Positions 6,913-15,853 of a DNA stretch of 64,000 nucleotides are shown here, piece by piece. Positions within the stretch are counted from its first letter, which is position 1. Each line of letters begins with the position of its first letter. The DNA is from Murinocardiopsis flavida (lineage in GTDB: Bacteria; Actinomycetota; Actinomycetes; Streptosporangiales; Streptosporangiaceae): the NCBI RefSeq assembly GCF_003014485.1, contig NZ_PYGA01000001.1, forward strand, positions 310,001 to 374,000, in the 5' to 3' direction. A program made the position numbers and the translations under genes. Under the pieces are notes generated by a model that searched no databases, had not been told where the DNA came from, and worked only from the letters and a program-made list of their open reading frames with translations.

Positions 6913-8256
6913 TCAGATGCCGAGGACGACCCCCGCGATCGAGAAGTAGATGAGCAGCCCGGTCGCGTCGACCAGGGTCGAGACCATCGGCGCCGAGACC
7001 ACGGCGGGGTCGACCCCCACCTTGCGCGCCAGCAGCGGCATGGTGCTGCCGATGATCGCCGCCCACGTGCAGATGGCGATCACCGACAAGGCGACCGCCG
7101 CCGCCACCGCCACCCCGACGAGCAGCGACGCGATCGTCATGGCGACCAGGGCGAGCATCATGCCGAGCAGGAAGCCCACCCGCGACTCCTTCCACGCCAC
7201 ACCGGGCAGGTCGCGCATGCGCACCTCGCCGACGGCGAGGGCGCGCACGATCGCCGTCGCCGACTGGGAGCCGACGTTGCCGCCGGTGCCGATCAGCATG
7301 GGCATGAACAGCGCGAGCGCCGTCACCTTCTCCAGGCTCCCCTCGAACCCCTGGGTGACGTTGATGGTGAGCGTGGAGGCGACGATGAGCAGCAGCAGCC
7401 ACACCGCCCGCGACCGGGCCAGTTTCAGCACACCCACGGCGACGTAGTGCCCCGCGACGGGGCTGGCGCCCGACTGGCGGGCGAAGTCCTCCGAATCGGC
7501 CTCCTCGATCAGCTCCAGGGCGTCGTCGAAGGTCAGCAGCCCGACGAACCGCTCCTCCGAGTCGACCACCGGCAGCGCGACGAGGTTCGCCTCCTGCATG
7601 AGGCGGGCCGCCTTCTCCGCGGGCTCCACGGCCGAGGCGCGCGGCACGAGCACGTCCACGACGTCCTTGATGAGGGTGCCCGGGTCGCTGACGACGAGGT
7701 CGCCGAGCCCGACCATTCCGGCGAGCCGGCGGCCGTCGTCGACCACGGGCAGGCTGTAGACGGTCTCGGCCTCGGCGCCCTTCGCCCGCAGCACCTCAAG
7801 AGCGCGGCCCACGGTGAGGTCGCGGTGCAGGATGACGGTCTCCGGTGTCATGGAGCGGCCCACGGAGTCCTCGGGGTAGCCGAGGAGGGCCGCGGTCATG
7901 CGCCGCTCCGCCGGGCTGAGCCCCGCCAGCGCGCGGGTCGCGATCTTCGCCGGCACCTCGCCGATCAGCCGCGCGCGGTCGTCGGGGTCCATCTCCTCCA
8001 GCAGCTCGCGGAACGCGCTGTCGCGCAGGCCGCCGAGGATCTCCTGCTGGTGGACGGGGTCGAGCTCCTCGAAGACCTCCAGCTCGCGGTCGCGGTCGAG
8101 CAGCCGGAACGGGATGATCGCCAGGTGGCTGTCCATCCGCGCGAGTTCGTCGGCGATCTCGTAGGGTTGGTGTTCGGCGAGCCAGAGCCGCATCCCGGTG
8201 AGATCGTTCGCCTCGACCAGATCGGTGAGCTGTTCCCGGCCATCGTCGTCGGCCAT
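6913..8256 (-). CDS. mgtE: MgtE-type magnesium transporter
   Basis: 447 residues with the full MgtE plan: N-terminal helical domain (residues ~1-125, REQLTDLVEANDLTGMRLWL and the RMDSHLAIIPFRLLDRD repeat region), a CBS pair (~130-250, MTPETVILHRDLTVGRALEVL and LVALPVVDSEERFVGLL), a connecting helix and a five-helix membrane domain (~285-447). The first membrane helix has the pore-family stretch TQGFEGSLEKVTALALFMPMLIGTGGNVGSQSA, including GTGGNVGSQ. It is a Mg2+ channel gated by cytosolic Mg2+. ATG 8254-8256 is chosen because GAGGGGGTG precedes it; an upstream ATG adds 13 residues. Confidence 0.95.
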   Translation of the reverse strand: MADDDGREQLTDLVEANDLTGMRLWLAEHQPYEIADELARMDSHLAIIPFRLLDRDRELEVFEELDPVHQQEILGGLRDSAFRELLEEMDPDDRARLIGEVPAKIATRALAGLSPAERRMTAALLGYPEDSVGRSMTPETVILHRDLTVGRALEVLRAKGAEAETVYSLPVVDDGRRLAGMVGLGDLVVSDPGTLIKDVVDVLVPRASAVEPAEKAARLMQEANLVALPVVDSEERFVGLLTFDDALELIEEADSEDFARQSGASPVAGHYVAVGVLKLARSRAVWLLLLIVASTLTINVTQGFEGSLEKVTALALFMPMLIGTGGNVGSQSATAIVRALAVGEVRMRDLPGVAWKESRVGFLLGMMLALVAMTIASLLVGVAVAAAVALSVIAICTWAAIIGSTMPLLARKVGVDPAVVSAPMVSTLVDATGLLIYFSIAGVVLGI

Positions 8257-8552
8257 ACCGAGCACCCCCTCGTCGTCCACCGCCGCCCGCGGCACGCGCG
8301 GAGCGGGTGTCCACAGTTCTCATGGGCCCGGGTCGCGGACGCGCGCGGCAGACCGCGAGCTGAGGGATGATCGGGCGGCGCGGCCCGCGCAGCGGGTCGG
8401 CCCCGGTCGTTCGGCTGGAGCGGCGCGCGCCCGGAGCGACGGCCGCGGCACGGCAGCGGGCGCCGCGGAACCGCCGGCGCCTGCCACTCCCCCGGGAACC
8501 CCACCGACCCTACCGGTCACGGGGGTCGGCGGGGCACCCGGCGGGCCCGGCC

Positions 8553-9659
8553 TCAGGACCGCCAGATCACGACGAGGGCGCAGTCGTCGTTCTTGTCCTT
8601 GCTCAATGTGTCGACGAGCGCGGGCGCGCCGGCGCCGAACCCCGTGCCGACGAGGTTCTCGGCGGCCCCGAGCAGCCGGTCGACCCCGGCGTCGAGGTCC
8701 TCGCCGGGGGTCTCGATGAGGCCGTCGGTGTAGAGGAGGATGGCGTCGCCGCTGCGCAGCCGCCCCGACGTCGGCACGTAGCCGGTCTCGGGGATGACGC
8801 CGAGCACCACGCCCTTGGCGTCGGCCGGCAGCCACGCGCCCGTGCCGCTGTCGAAGTGGACGGCGGGCGGGTGGCCGGCGGAGGCGACGGTGTACTCGCC
8901 GGTCGTGAGATCGATGCTGAGGTGCACCGCCGTCACGAAGCCCTCGCCGTCGGCGGTGCGGATGAGGAAGTCGTTGCAGTGGGCGAGGAACTCGCTGCTG
9001 GGGACCGCGCTCACCAGTCCGCCGAACGCGCCCGAGAGCAGCAGCGCGCGGGTGCCGGCGTCGACGCCCTTCCCCGACACGTCCACGACGGCGACCTCCA
9101 GCCGGTCGCCGTGGCGCATGGACACCACGAAGTCGCCGCCGAAAGACGACCCGCCCGCCTGGCGCAGTACGGCCTTGCGGCCCCACCCCTTGGGCAGGTC
9201 GGGCAGCCGGCCCTGGGCGCGCAGCCGGTCGCGCAGTTCGAGCAGCATCTTCTCGCCGCTGAGGCCCTGCACACCGAGGCGCTCGCGCACACCGGACAGC
9301 AGGTAGGCGAGCACGGCGGTGACCCCGATGGTGACGAGCAGGCCGGGGCCGACCTGCTCGAACCCCAGCGCGTACGCGGTCGCCAGCAGCACCGCCGCGA
9401 CCACGGCCAGCAGGAACGCGAGGCTCTTGCGTTTGAGGAGCAGCCCCCCGGCGAGGACGGTGAGGATGACGGCGCTCGGCGGGAACCACGCCGTCGGCCC
9501 CCAGACCGAGCCGATGCCGATACCGACCGCGATGGTGACGAGCGTGATGAGGACCAGCCGGTAGCGGAACAGCACCTTGCGCCGCAGCAGGGCCAGCGCC
9601 CGTTGCACCAGCGACCGTGCCTGGCGGGCGATGCGCGCAGTGGGGGTTGGCCGGTTCAT
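8553..9659 (-). CDS. membrane-bound SpoIIE/PP2C-type protein phosphatase
   Basis: 368 residues from ATG 9657-9659. Residues ~30-135 hold several hydrophobic helices (LVLITLVTIAVGIGIGSVWG, SLAFLLAVVAAVLLATAYAL, LVTIGVTAVLAYLLSG). The C-terminal half is a SpoIIE domain: SSFGGDFVVSM, VAVVDVSGKGVDAG, GFVTAVHLSIDLTTGEYTVASAGHPPAV, GDAILLYTDGLIETP and a closing KNDDCALVVI, covering the metal-binding Asp residues of PPM phosphatases. Such proteins dephosphorylate anti-anti-sigma factors of the RsbV/SpoIIAA type. No anti-sigma partner is nearby, and no PAS, GAF or HAMP sensor domain is seen. Upstream residues open in frame look non-coding. Confidence 0.92.
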   Translation of the reverse strand: MNRPTPTARIARQARSLVQRALALLRRKVLFRYRLVLITLVTIAVGIGIGSVWGPTAWFPPSAVILTVLAGGLLLKRKSLAFLLAVVAAVLLATAYALGFEQVGPGLLVTIGVTAVLAYLLSGVRERLGVQGLSGEKMLLELRDRLRAQGRLPDLPKGWGRKAVLRQAGGSSFGGDFVVSMRHGDRLEVAVVDVSGKGVDAGTRALLLSGAFGGLVSAVPSSEFLAHCNDFLIRTADGEGFVTAVHLSIDLTTGEYTVASAGHPPAVHFDSGTGAWLPADAKGVVLGVIPETGYVPTSGRLRSGDAILLYTDGLIETPGEDLDAGVDRLLGAAENLVGTGFGAGAPALVDTLSKDKNDDCALVVIWRS

Positions 9660-9976
9660 GTCGGCCGCACTGTAGCGCGGGCGGCGGGCACGCGCGCACA
9701 CGCCTCGCGGCACGACCGCCGCGAAATCAGGCTGCGCCGAAACTGGGCGCGTGGGCACGCCGGAACATCCGCGAATCCGCTCATGATCCAGTATGGGCCG
9801 GGCGATGCCGCCGCGTCAGCTCTCGGCCGAGGTTCTCCTTCCCGCCGGTGTGAATTCGCTTACCGGGCGCCGGACGCCGCTCCCCGGCGCCTCCTGCCGC
9901 GGGGCCGCTGCGGGCGGCGCCGCCCCGCGGACAATCGGGTGGCGCGGCGCCCGGGGCCGGTGATACGACGTGGGCC
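9660..9976. other. gene-free divergent interval between the PP2C phosphatase and Eis-like genes
   Basis: 317 bp separating two outward-facing genes, so both promoters should lie here. I see no consensus -35/-10 pair and no protein-like frame; the right half is strongly GC-rich with short inverted repeats (CCGGGCGCC/GGCGCC). Confidence 0.5.
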
Positions 9977-11248
9977 ATGCCCCTCTCCCGAGAAACCACC
10001 GGCACCTCCGTGCCGCACCGCGTGATCCGCCCCGCCGAGGAGGCCGACTTCCCGGCGTTCACCCGTCTTGGGCGCGAGGCGATGCTCTCCGTCCTCGATC
10101 CCGAGGCCGCGATCGAACACCGCCGCCTCGTCGTCGAGCTCGACCGGTCGCTCGGCATGTTCGACGGCCCCGAACTGGTCGGCACCACGGCGGCGTACTC
10201 CCTCACCATGACCATGCCGGGCGGGCCCCGCCCCGTCGCCGGGGTCACCGCGGTGGGCGTCAGCCCGGCGCACCGCCGCACGGGCGTGGTCGGCGCGCTC
10301 CTGCGCCGCCAGCTCCGCGACATCCGCGAACTCGGACGGGAGTCCGTCGCCGCCCTGTGGGCCACCGAGGGCGGCATCTACGGCCGGTTCGGCTACGGCG
10401 CGGCGAGCGGCAAGGGCGCGGTGCGGCTGCACCGCGGCGAGGGGGCGCTGCGCCCCGACGTCCCGCAGAACCCCGCGCTGCGCCTGCGCACCGGTGCCGC
10501 CGCCGAGTTCACCGCGGAGATCGCGGCGGTCCACGAGCGCTGCGCGATGCGGCGCGTCGGCGAGTTCCGGCGCGACGACCGGTGGTGGCGGTTCCTGATG
10601 CACGACCCCGCCGGCGCCCGCGACGGGTTCAGCCCGCGCCGCTGCGCGCTGGTCGAGGACGGCGGCGGCCCGCTGGGCTACGCCCTGTACCGGGTCAAGC
10701 AGCAGTGGGACGACTTCGGCAACGCCGACGGGCGGCTCGCCGTCTCGGAGGTCGCCGTCAGCGACCCGGCCGCCCGGGTGCTGCTCTGGCGGCACGTGCT
10801 CGACCGCGACCTCGTCGCCACCGTCGACATCGAGTCGCTGCCGCTCGACGACGCGCTCTACCACCTGCTGGCCGACCGCTACCGGGCGCGCACCCGCGTC
10901 CACGACTCACTGTGGATCCGGCTGGTCGACCTCCCGCGCGCCATGGCCGAGCGGTCCTACGCCGCACCGGTCGACCTGGTGCTGGAGGTCCGCGACACCG
11001 ACTGCCCCTGGAACCAGGGCCGGTGGCGGCTCACCGCCGGTGCCGGAGAGGCGCGCTGCGACGCCACCGGCGAAGCGCCCGACCTGCGCCTCGACGTCTC
11101 CCACCTCGGCAGCGCCTACCTCGGCGCGGCGCGGGTCGGCGCGATGGCGGCGGCCGGGATGGTCGAGGAGGCGACCGAGGGCGCGGCGGCGCGCCTCGAC
11201 GCCGCAATGGGCGCGTCGGTCCTGCCCTTCACCAGCGTGATCTTCTAG
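9977..11248 (+). CDS. Eis-family GNAT N-acetyltransferase
   Basis: 423 residues, the length of Eis proteins. The N-terminal GNAT fold has HRVIRPAEEADFPAFTRLGREAM and the acetyl-CoA motif VTAVGVSPAHRRTGVVGALLRRQL; a second GNAT-like domain and a C-terminal sterol-carrier-like segment (AGEARCDATGEAPDLRLDVSHLGSAYLGA) follow. As in Eis, the chain ends in an aromatic residue (SVIF), whose carboxylate acts in catalysis. Family members acetylate several amines of aminoglycosides or lysines of host or cell peptides; whether this one confers resistance cannot be told. Stop is convergent with rpiB, with a hairpin between. Confidence 0.9.
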   Translation: MPLSRETTGTSVPHRVIRPAEEADFPAFTRLGREAMLSVLDPEAAIEHRRLVVELDRSLGMFDGPELVGTTAAYSLTMTMPGGPRPVAGVTAVGVSPAHRRTGVVGALLRRQLRDIRELGRESVAALWATEGGIYGRFGYGAASGKGAVRLHRGEGALRPDVPQNPALRLRTGAAAEFTAEIAAVHERCAMRRVGEFRRDDRWWRFLMHDPAGARDGFSPRRCALVEDGGGPLGYALYRVKQQWDDFGNADGRLAVSEVAVSDPAARVLLWRHVLDRDLVATVDIESLPLDDALYHLLADRYRARTRVHDSLWIRLVDLPRAMAERSYAAPVDLVLEVRDTDCPWNQGRWRLTAGAGEARCDATGEAPDLRLDVSHLGSAYLGAARVGAMAAAGMVEEATEGAAARLDAAMGASVLPFTSVIF

Positions 11249-11258
11249 GAGGCCGCGG

Positions 11259-11277
11259 GGACGGCGGCCCGCCGTCC
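11259..11277. terminator. hairpin between convergent eis-like gene and rpiB
   Basis: GGACGGCGG and CCGCCGTCC form a 9-bp symmetrical stem (innermost pairs must open to form the loop) in the 41-bp gap between two stop codons, so it can serve both strands. Confidence 0.5.
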
Positions 11278-11289
11278 GCGCGGCACGCC

Positions 11290-11763
11290 TCAGGGCAGCG
11301 GGGGCAGTTCGCCGCTGCGCTCGTAGTCGGCGAGCATCCGGATCCGGCGCGAGTGCCGCTCCTCACCGCTGTAGCCGGTGGCGAGGAAGGTCTCCACGAA
11401 CCCGGCGGCGTCCTCGGCCGAGTGCATGCGGGCGCCGATGCTCATGACGTTGGCGTCGTTGTGCTCGCGGGCGAGCTCCGCCGTCGCCGCGCTCCACACG
11501 AGGGCGCAGCGGACCCCGGCGACCTTGTTCGCCGCCATCTGCTCGCCGTTGCCGGAGCCGCCGATCACGATGCCCAGCGCCCCCTCGTCGCGCGCGACGC
11601 CCTCAGCGGCGCGCAGCACGAACGGGGGGTAGTCGTCGGCGGCGTCGTAGCCGAGGGGCCCGGCGTCGACGACCTCGTGGCCCAGCGCCCTGAGCCGCCC
11701 GACGATGTGTTCCTTGAGTTCATAGCCCGCGTGATCCGAGCCCACATGAATACGCACGCGCAC
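11290..11763 (-). CDS. rpiB: ribose-5-phosphate isomerase B
   Basis: 157 residues of the RpiB/LacAB family, interconverting ribose-5-phosphate and ribulose-5-phosphate in the pentose phosphate pathway. It opens RIHVGSDHAGYELKEHI, the substrate-binding signature, and has YPPFVLRAAEGVARDEGALGIVIGGSGNGEQMAANKV, a typical anion-hole region. This is the actinobacterial type, in which the catalytic base is Glu rather than Cys (GGSGNGE, not GGTGIG). GTG 11761-11763 is the start. Two very small genes lie upstream on the same strand and may share its transcript. Confidence 0.95.
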   Translation of the reverse strand: MRVRIHVGSDHAGYELKEHIVGRLRALGHEVVDAGPLGYDAADDYPPFVLRAAEGVARDEGALGIVIGGSGNGEQMAANKVAGVRCALVWSAATAELAREHNDANVMSIGARMHSAEDAAGFVETFLATGYSGEERHSRRIRMLADYERSGELPPLP

Positions 11764-11837
11764 CAGTGTGGCAGGTCAGCGCGCGACCGCCCCCGGCGCC
11801 ATACGCCGGGAGCGGTGTCGGGCCGACCGGATGCGGC

Positions 11838-11987
11838 TCAGATGAACGACGCGCCGGTGGCGGCGTGCGCGACCGCCATGCCGAGCACCGCGAACACGGC
11901 CATCGCGGCGATCGCGGCCACGTTCGAGAACACGATGATCTTGAGGTCCTTGCCGATCGGGCTGGCCTTCGACTCCGACTTACTCAA
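11838..11987 (-). CDS. 49-aa single-pass membrane protein, unrecognised
   Basis: Begins SKSESKASPIGKDLK, then a hydrophobic span VFSNVAAIAAMAVFAVLGMAVAHAA that should form one membrane helix, with a short tail. The most likely start is TTG at 11985-11987, placed 3-4 nt after GAGGTGG; no ATG or GTG fits without adding non-protein-like sequence. It lies 74 bp upstream of rpiB and 154 bp downstream of a 56-aa acidic gene. Function unknown; the charged N-terminus plus one helix suggests a small membrane accessory peptide. Confidence 0.6.
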   Translation of the reverse strand: MSKSESKASPIGKDLKIIVFSNVAAIAAMAVFAVLGMAVAHAATGASFI

Positions 11988-12141
11988 CTTCCACCTCGGC
12001 CTGGGGATTCGTGGGGTACAGCGCGCGGGGACGGCCCCCGCCGCGCCACGCGAGGGGCCCCGGATCCGGAACGACGCGCCCGCGCACACCGGATCTTCCC
12101 ACAGCACTCGGTGACCTGCCGCGACACCCCCACCGGACGGC

Positions 12142-12312
12142 TCACCCCCAGTGCGGGGGGCGGTCCGCCAGCAGCCGCGCGGTGTCGTCGGAATCGGTGT
12201 CGGCCGCCCGGTCGCCCCAGCCGCCGTCGCGCTCATCGGCGGTGGTGTCGGGCAGGATGTCGAGGTCGTCGTCGAACATGCCGACGGGACGCTCATCGTC
12301 AGGTGCGCTCAT
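12142..12312 (-). CDS. 56-aa acidic protein, unrecognised
   Basis: The frame from ATG 12310-12312 to TGA 12142-12144 encodes a strongly acidic peptide, beginning MSAPDDERPVGMFDDDLDIL and ending RLLADRPPHWG; roughly a quarter of its residues are Asp. Asp-rich coding with a tidy C-terminal RPPHW motif in a high-GC genome looks real rather than random, and I have a weak recollection of similar actinobacterial hypotheticals. It sits between the DsbA-like gene and the 49-aa membrane protein on the same strand. No function can be assigned. Confidence 0.6.
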   Translation of the reverse strand: MSAPDDERPVGMFDDDLDILPDTTADERDGGWGDRAADTDSDDTARLLADRPPHWG

Positions 12313-12335
12313 CGCTCGGGGTCCCCCAGTCGGGT

Positions 12336-12366
12336 CGCGCCCGCCCCCGCCGTCGGGGCGGGCGCG
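12336..12366 (-). terminator. terminator of the DsbA-like gene
   Basis: CGCGCCCGCCCC and GGGGCGGGCGCG form a perfect 12-bp stem with a 7-nt loop, starting 14 nt beyond the stop of the minus-strand DsbA-like gene. Confidence 0.55.
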
Positions 12367-12379
12367 CGGCGTATCGGGA

Positions 12380-12991
12380 TCAGTCGAAGATCGGGGCGCG
12401 GGTCCGGCTGCGCTTCAGCTCGAAGAAGCCGTCGGTGCCGGCGACCAGCAGCACGCCGTCCCACAGCCGGCCGGCCGCCTCGCCCTTGGGAGCCGGGGAG
12501 ACCACGGGGCCGAAGAAGGACACCCCGGAGACCGAGATGACCGGGGTGCCGACCTCCTGGCCGACCCGGTCGATGCCGTCCGCGTGCGAGGCGCGCACCG
12601 CCTCATCGTATTCGGTCGACTCCGCGGCGTCGGCGAGGTCCGCCGGCAGGCCGGCGTCGGCGAGAGCGGCGCGCAGCAGCTCCGGCGAGACCGCCTCCTT
12701 GCGGTTGTGGATCCTGGTCCCCAGCGCCGTGTACAGCGGGCCGAGGACGTCGTTGCCGTAGCGCTGCTCGGCGGCGATGCACACGCGCACCGGGCCCATC
12801 CCGCCGGCCAGAGCCCGGCGGTAGTCGGCGTCGATGTCCTTGTCCTCGTTGAGCACGACCAGGCTCATGACGTGGAAGCGCGGCTCGATCGCGCGCACCT
12901 CGGCGACCTCAAGGAGCCAGCGGGACGTCATCCACGCCCAGGGGCATTTCGCGTCGAACCACAGATCGACTGCGGTGGCCTGAACGCTCAC
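12380..12991 (-). CDS. DsbA-family thioredoxin-fold protein, Rv2466c (mycothiol-dependent reductase) type
   Basis: 203 residues. The opening VDLWFDAKCPWAWMTSRWLLE aligns with Rv2466c-type proteins, which use mycothiol/mycoredoxin-linked chemistry and activate nitro-prodrugs in mycobacteria. Here the motif is CPWA: the N-terminal Cys is kept but the second Cys is Ala, as I recall for many streptomycete members, so a monothiol mechanism is expected. The rest (FHVMSLVVLNEDKD, AAEQRYGNDVLGPLYTALGTRIHN, VGTPVISVSGVSFFGPVVSPAPKGEAAGRLWDGV) is typical. It is divergent from pepN, 226 bp away. Confidence 0.88.
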   Translation of the reverse strand: MSVQATAVDLWFDAKCPWAWMTSRWLLEVAEVRAIEPRFHVMSLVVLNEDKDIDADYRRALAGGMGPVRVCIAAEQRYGNDVLGPLYTALGTRIHNRKEAVSPELLRAALADAGLPADLADAAESTEYDEAVRASHADGIDRVGQEVGTPVISVSGVSFFGPVVSPAPKGEAAGRLWDGVLLVAGTDGFFELKRSRTRAPIFD

Positions 12992-13217
12992 GTTCGTCTC
13001 CTCATCGGCATCGGTTCACGCAATGGCGCGCCCGCCGCGGATCGGCGGGCGCCTCCGCCAAGGGCAACCCGCGGAATCGGTTCAGCATTCCGCGGCGATG
13101 CGTGGCAGGATCGGACCCGGAAATCCCCGGGAGCACCGCAGGCCGCCCAGGTCCGCGCGGCCGGGACCAACCGAAACCGGTCGCCGCCAACGACGGCGGC
13201 AGCGAAGGGAGCGGGAC

Positions 13218-15758
13218 GTGGCGGGCAACCTGACGCGCGACGAAGCAAGGGAACGGGCGCGGATCCTGGACGTCGCCTCCTACAACGTGACGCTCGACCT
13301 CACCACCGGCGACCAGACCTTCGCCTCCACGACGGTGGTCCGGTTCGACTGCGCCGAGCCCGGGGCCGCCACCTTCATCGACCTGGTGGCGCCGTCCGTC
13401 CACCGGGCCACGCTGAACGGCGTCGACCTCGACCCCGCCGAGGTGTTCGACGGCGGCCGCATCACGCTGCCCGGCCTCGCGGCCCAGAACGAGCTGACGG
13501 TGGTCGCCGACGCCGCCTACATGCGCACCGGCGAGGGCCTGCACCGCTTCGTCGACCCGGTCGACGCCAAGACCTACCTGTACACGCAGTTCGAGACCTC
13601 CGACGCGCACCGCATGTACACCTGCTTCGACCAGCCCGACCTGAAGGCCGAGTTCGAGCTGACCGTGCTCGCGCCCGCCGACTACGAGGTGGTGTCGAAC
13701 AACGCCCCCGACGTCGAACGCGCCGCCACCGACGGCGAAGGGGTCCGCTGGCACTTCCCGCCGACCAAGGTGCTGTCGACCTACATCACGGCGCTCATCG
13801 CCGGCCCGTACCACGTGGTGCGCGACGAGCACGACGGCATCCCGCTCGGCCTGTACTGCCGGGCGTCCCTCGCGGAGCACCTCGACGCCGACGCCCTGTT
13901 CGAGCTCACCAAGCAGGGCTTCGACTTCTACCACGGGCTGTTCGACCTGGATTACCCGTTCGGCAAGTACGACCAGCTCTTCGTGCCGGAGTTCAACGCC
14001 GGGGCCATGGAGAACGCCGGAGCGGTCACCTTCCTGGAGGACTACGTCTTCCGCTCGCGGGTCACCGACGCGCACTACGAGCGCCGCGCCGAGACCATCC
14101 TGCACGAGATGGCGCACATGTGGTTCGGCGACCTCGTCACCATGCGCTGGTGGGACGACCTCTGGCTGAACGAGTCGTTCGCCACCTACGCCAGCGTGTA
14201 CTGCCAGGCCAACGCCACCAAGTGGACCGACGCCTGGACCACCTTCGCCAACGTCGAGAAGGCGTGGGCGCTGCGCCAGGACCAGCTGCCGTCCACGCAC
14301 CCCATCGCCGCCGACATCCCCGACATGCAGGCGGTCGAGGTCAACTTCGACGGCATCACCTACGCCAAGGGCGCCTCGGTCCTCAAGCAGCTCGTCGCCT
14401 ACGTCGGCACCGACGCCTTCTTCGCGGGGGTCCGCGAGTACTTCAAGAAGCACGCCTACGGCAACACCGAGCTGCGCGACCTGCTCGTGGAGCTGGAGGC
14501 CGCCTCGGGCCGCGACCTCGCGCCCTGGTCGCGCGAGTGGCTGGAGACCGCCGGCATGAACACCATGCGGGCCGACTTCGAGGTCGACGCCGAGGGCGCC
14601 TTCACCTCGTTCCGCATCCGGCAGGAGGCGGCGGCCGACCACCCCACCCTGCGCTCGCACCGGCTCGCCATCGGCCTGTACGACCGCACAGACAGCGGCA
14701 TCCAGCGGCGGGAGCGCGTCGAGCTCGACGTCACCGGCGAGTCCACCGACGTACCGCAGCTCGTCGGCACGGCACGGCCCGACCTCGTGCTCATCAACGA
14801 CGACGACCTCACCTTCACCAAGATCCGGCTCGACGAGCGCAGCCTGCGCACCGTCGTCGACGGCGTCGGCGAGATCTCCGCGTCGCTGCCGCGCGCGCTG
14901 TGCTTCTCCGCCGCGTGGGACATGACCCGCGACGCCGAGATGACGGCCCGCGACTACGTCCGGCTGGTCGCCTCCGGCATCGGCGGGGTCAGCGACGTCT
15001 CGGTGGCGCAGACGCTGCTGCGCCAGGCGGTGTCCGCGCTCTACAACTACGCCGACCCCGAGTGGCGCCCGACCGGGTTCGCGCTGCTCGCCGACCGCCT
15101 GCGCGACCTGCTCACCGCCGCCGAGCCGGGCGGCGACCTGCAACTCGCCTACGCACAGGCGTTCGCGGGCGCGGCGGTGTCCGGCGAGCACCTGTCGCTG
15201 GTGCAGGGCCTGCTCGACGGCGCGCTCACCGTCGACGGCCTGGAGATCGACACCGACCTCCGCTGGACGCTGCTGCGCCGCCTCGTGGCGCAGGGCCAGG
15301 CGGGCGAGAAGGAGATCACCGCCGAGCTGGCGGCCGACCCCACCGCCACCGGCGAGCGCGCGGCAGCGGGCTGCCGCGCCGCCGTCCCCACCGCCGAGGC
15401 CAAGGCGTGGACCTGGGACCGCATCCAGTCCGCGAAGGAGATGGCCAACGCCGAGTTCCGCGCCACCCTCGTCGGCTTCGTCGAGCCGGCGCACAGCGAG
15501 CTGCTGCGGCCCTATGTCGACCCGTACTTCGCCCTGCTGGGCGAGGCGTGGCAGAACTGGACCGGGGAGTTCGCGCAGACCCTCGCCGAGGTCGCCTACC
15601 CGTCGACCCTCATCGAGGAGGAGACGCTGCGGCGCACCGACGCCTACATCGAGGCCGAGAACCCGCCGCCGGCGCTGCGCCGCCTCCTCGTCGAGGGCAG
15701 GGCCGGCGTGGAGCGCGCCCTCAAGGCCCGCACAAAGGACGCCGAAGCGGCCGACTAG
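13218..15758 (+). CDS. pepN: aminopeptidase N (M1 family)
   Basis: 846 residues, the usual length for actinobacterial PepN, removing N-terminal amino acids from peptides in the cytosol. Signature elements are present: the substrate-binding GAMENAGAVTF, the zinc motif HEMAHMWFGD with the third ligand Glu in LWLNESFATYA, and the ERAP1-like helical C-terminal domain. GTG 13218 is chosen because GGGAGCGGGAC precedes it and residues upstream are Arg/Pro-rich nonsense. It is expressed away from the DsbA-like gene; the Uma2 gene follows about 95 bp downstream on the same strand. Confidence 0.95.
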   Translation: MAGNLTRDEARERARILDVASYNVTLDLTTGDQTFASTTVVRFDCAEPGAATFIDLVAPSVHRATLNGVDLDPAEVFDGGRITLPGLAAQNELTVVADAAYMRTGEGLHRFVDPVDAKTYLYTQFETSDAHRMYTCFDQPDLKAEFELTVLAPADYEVVSNNAPDVERAATDGEGVRWHFPPTKVLSTYITALIAGPYHVVRDEHDGIPLGLYCRASLAEHLDADALFELTKQGFDFYHGLFDLDYPFGKYDQLFVPEFNAGAMENAGAVTFLEDYVFRSRVTDAHYERRAETILHEMAHMWFGDLVTMRWWDDLWLNESFATYASVYCQANATKWTDAWTTFANVEKAWALRQDQLPSTHPIAADIPDMQAVEVNFDGITYAKGASVLKQLVAYVGTDAFFAGVREYFKKHAYGNTELRDLLVELEAASGRDLAPWSREWLETAGMNTMRADFEVDAEGAFTSFRIRQEAAADHPTLRSHRLAIGLYDRTDSGIQRRERVELDVTGESTDVPQLVGTARPDLVLINDDDLTFTKIRLDERSLRTVVDGVGEISASLPRALCFSAAWDMTRDAEMTARDYVRLVASGIGGVSDVSVAQTLLRQAVSALYNYADPEWRPTGFALLADRLRDLLTAAEPGGDLQLAYAQAFAGAAVSGEHLSLVQGLLDGALTVDGLEIDTDLRWTLLRRLVAQGQAGEKEITAELAADPTATGERAAAGCRAAVPTAEAKAWTWDRIQSAKEMANAEFRATLVGFVEPAHSELLRPYVDPYFALLGEAWQNWTGEFAQTLAEVAYPSTLIEEETLRRTDAYIEAENPPPALRRLLVEGRAGVERALKARTKDAEAAD

Positions 15759-15853
15759 CTACCGCGCCCGGCGGCCGCCACCCGCTCCATGCGGTAGGGC
15801 GCCCGCCGGGCACCCCGAAGACCGGCGACGACACGGCGAACCAAGGAGTGCCC

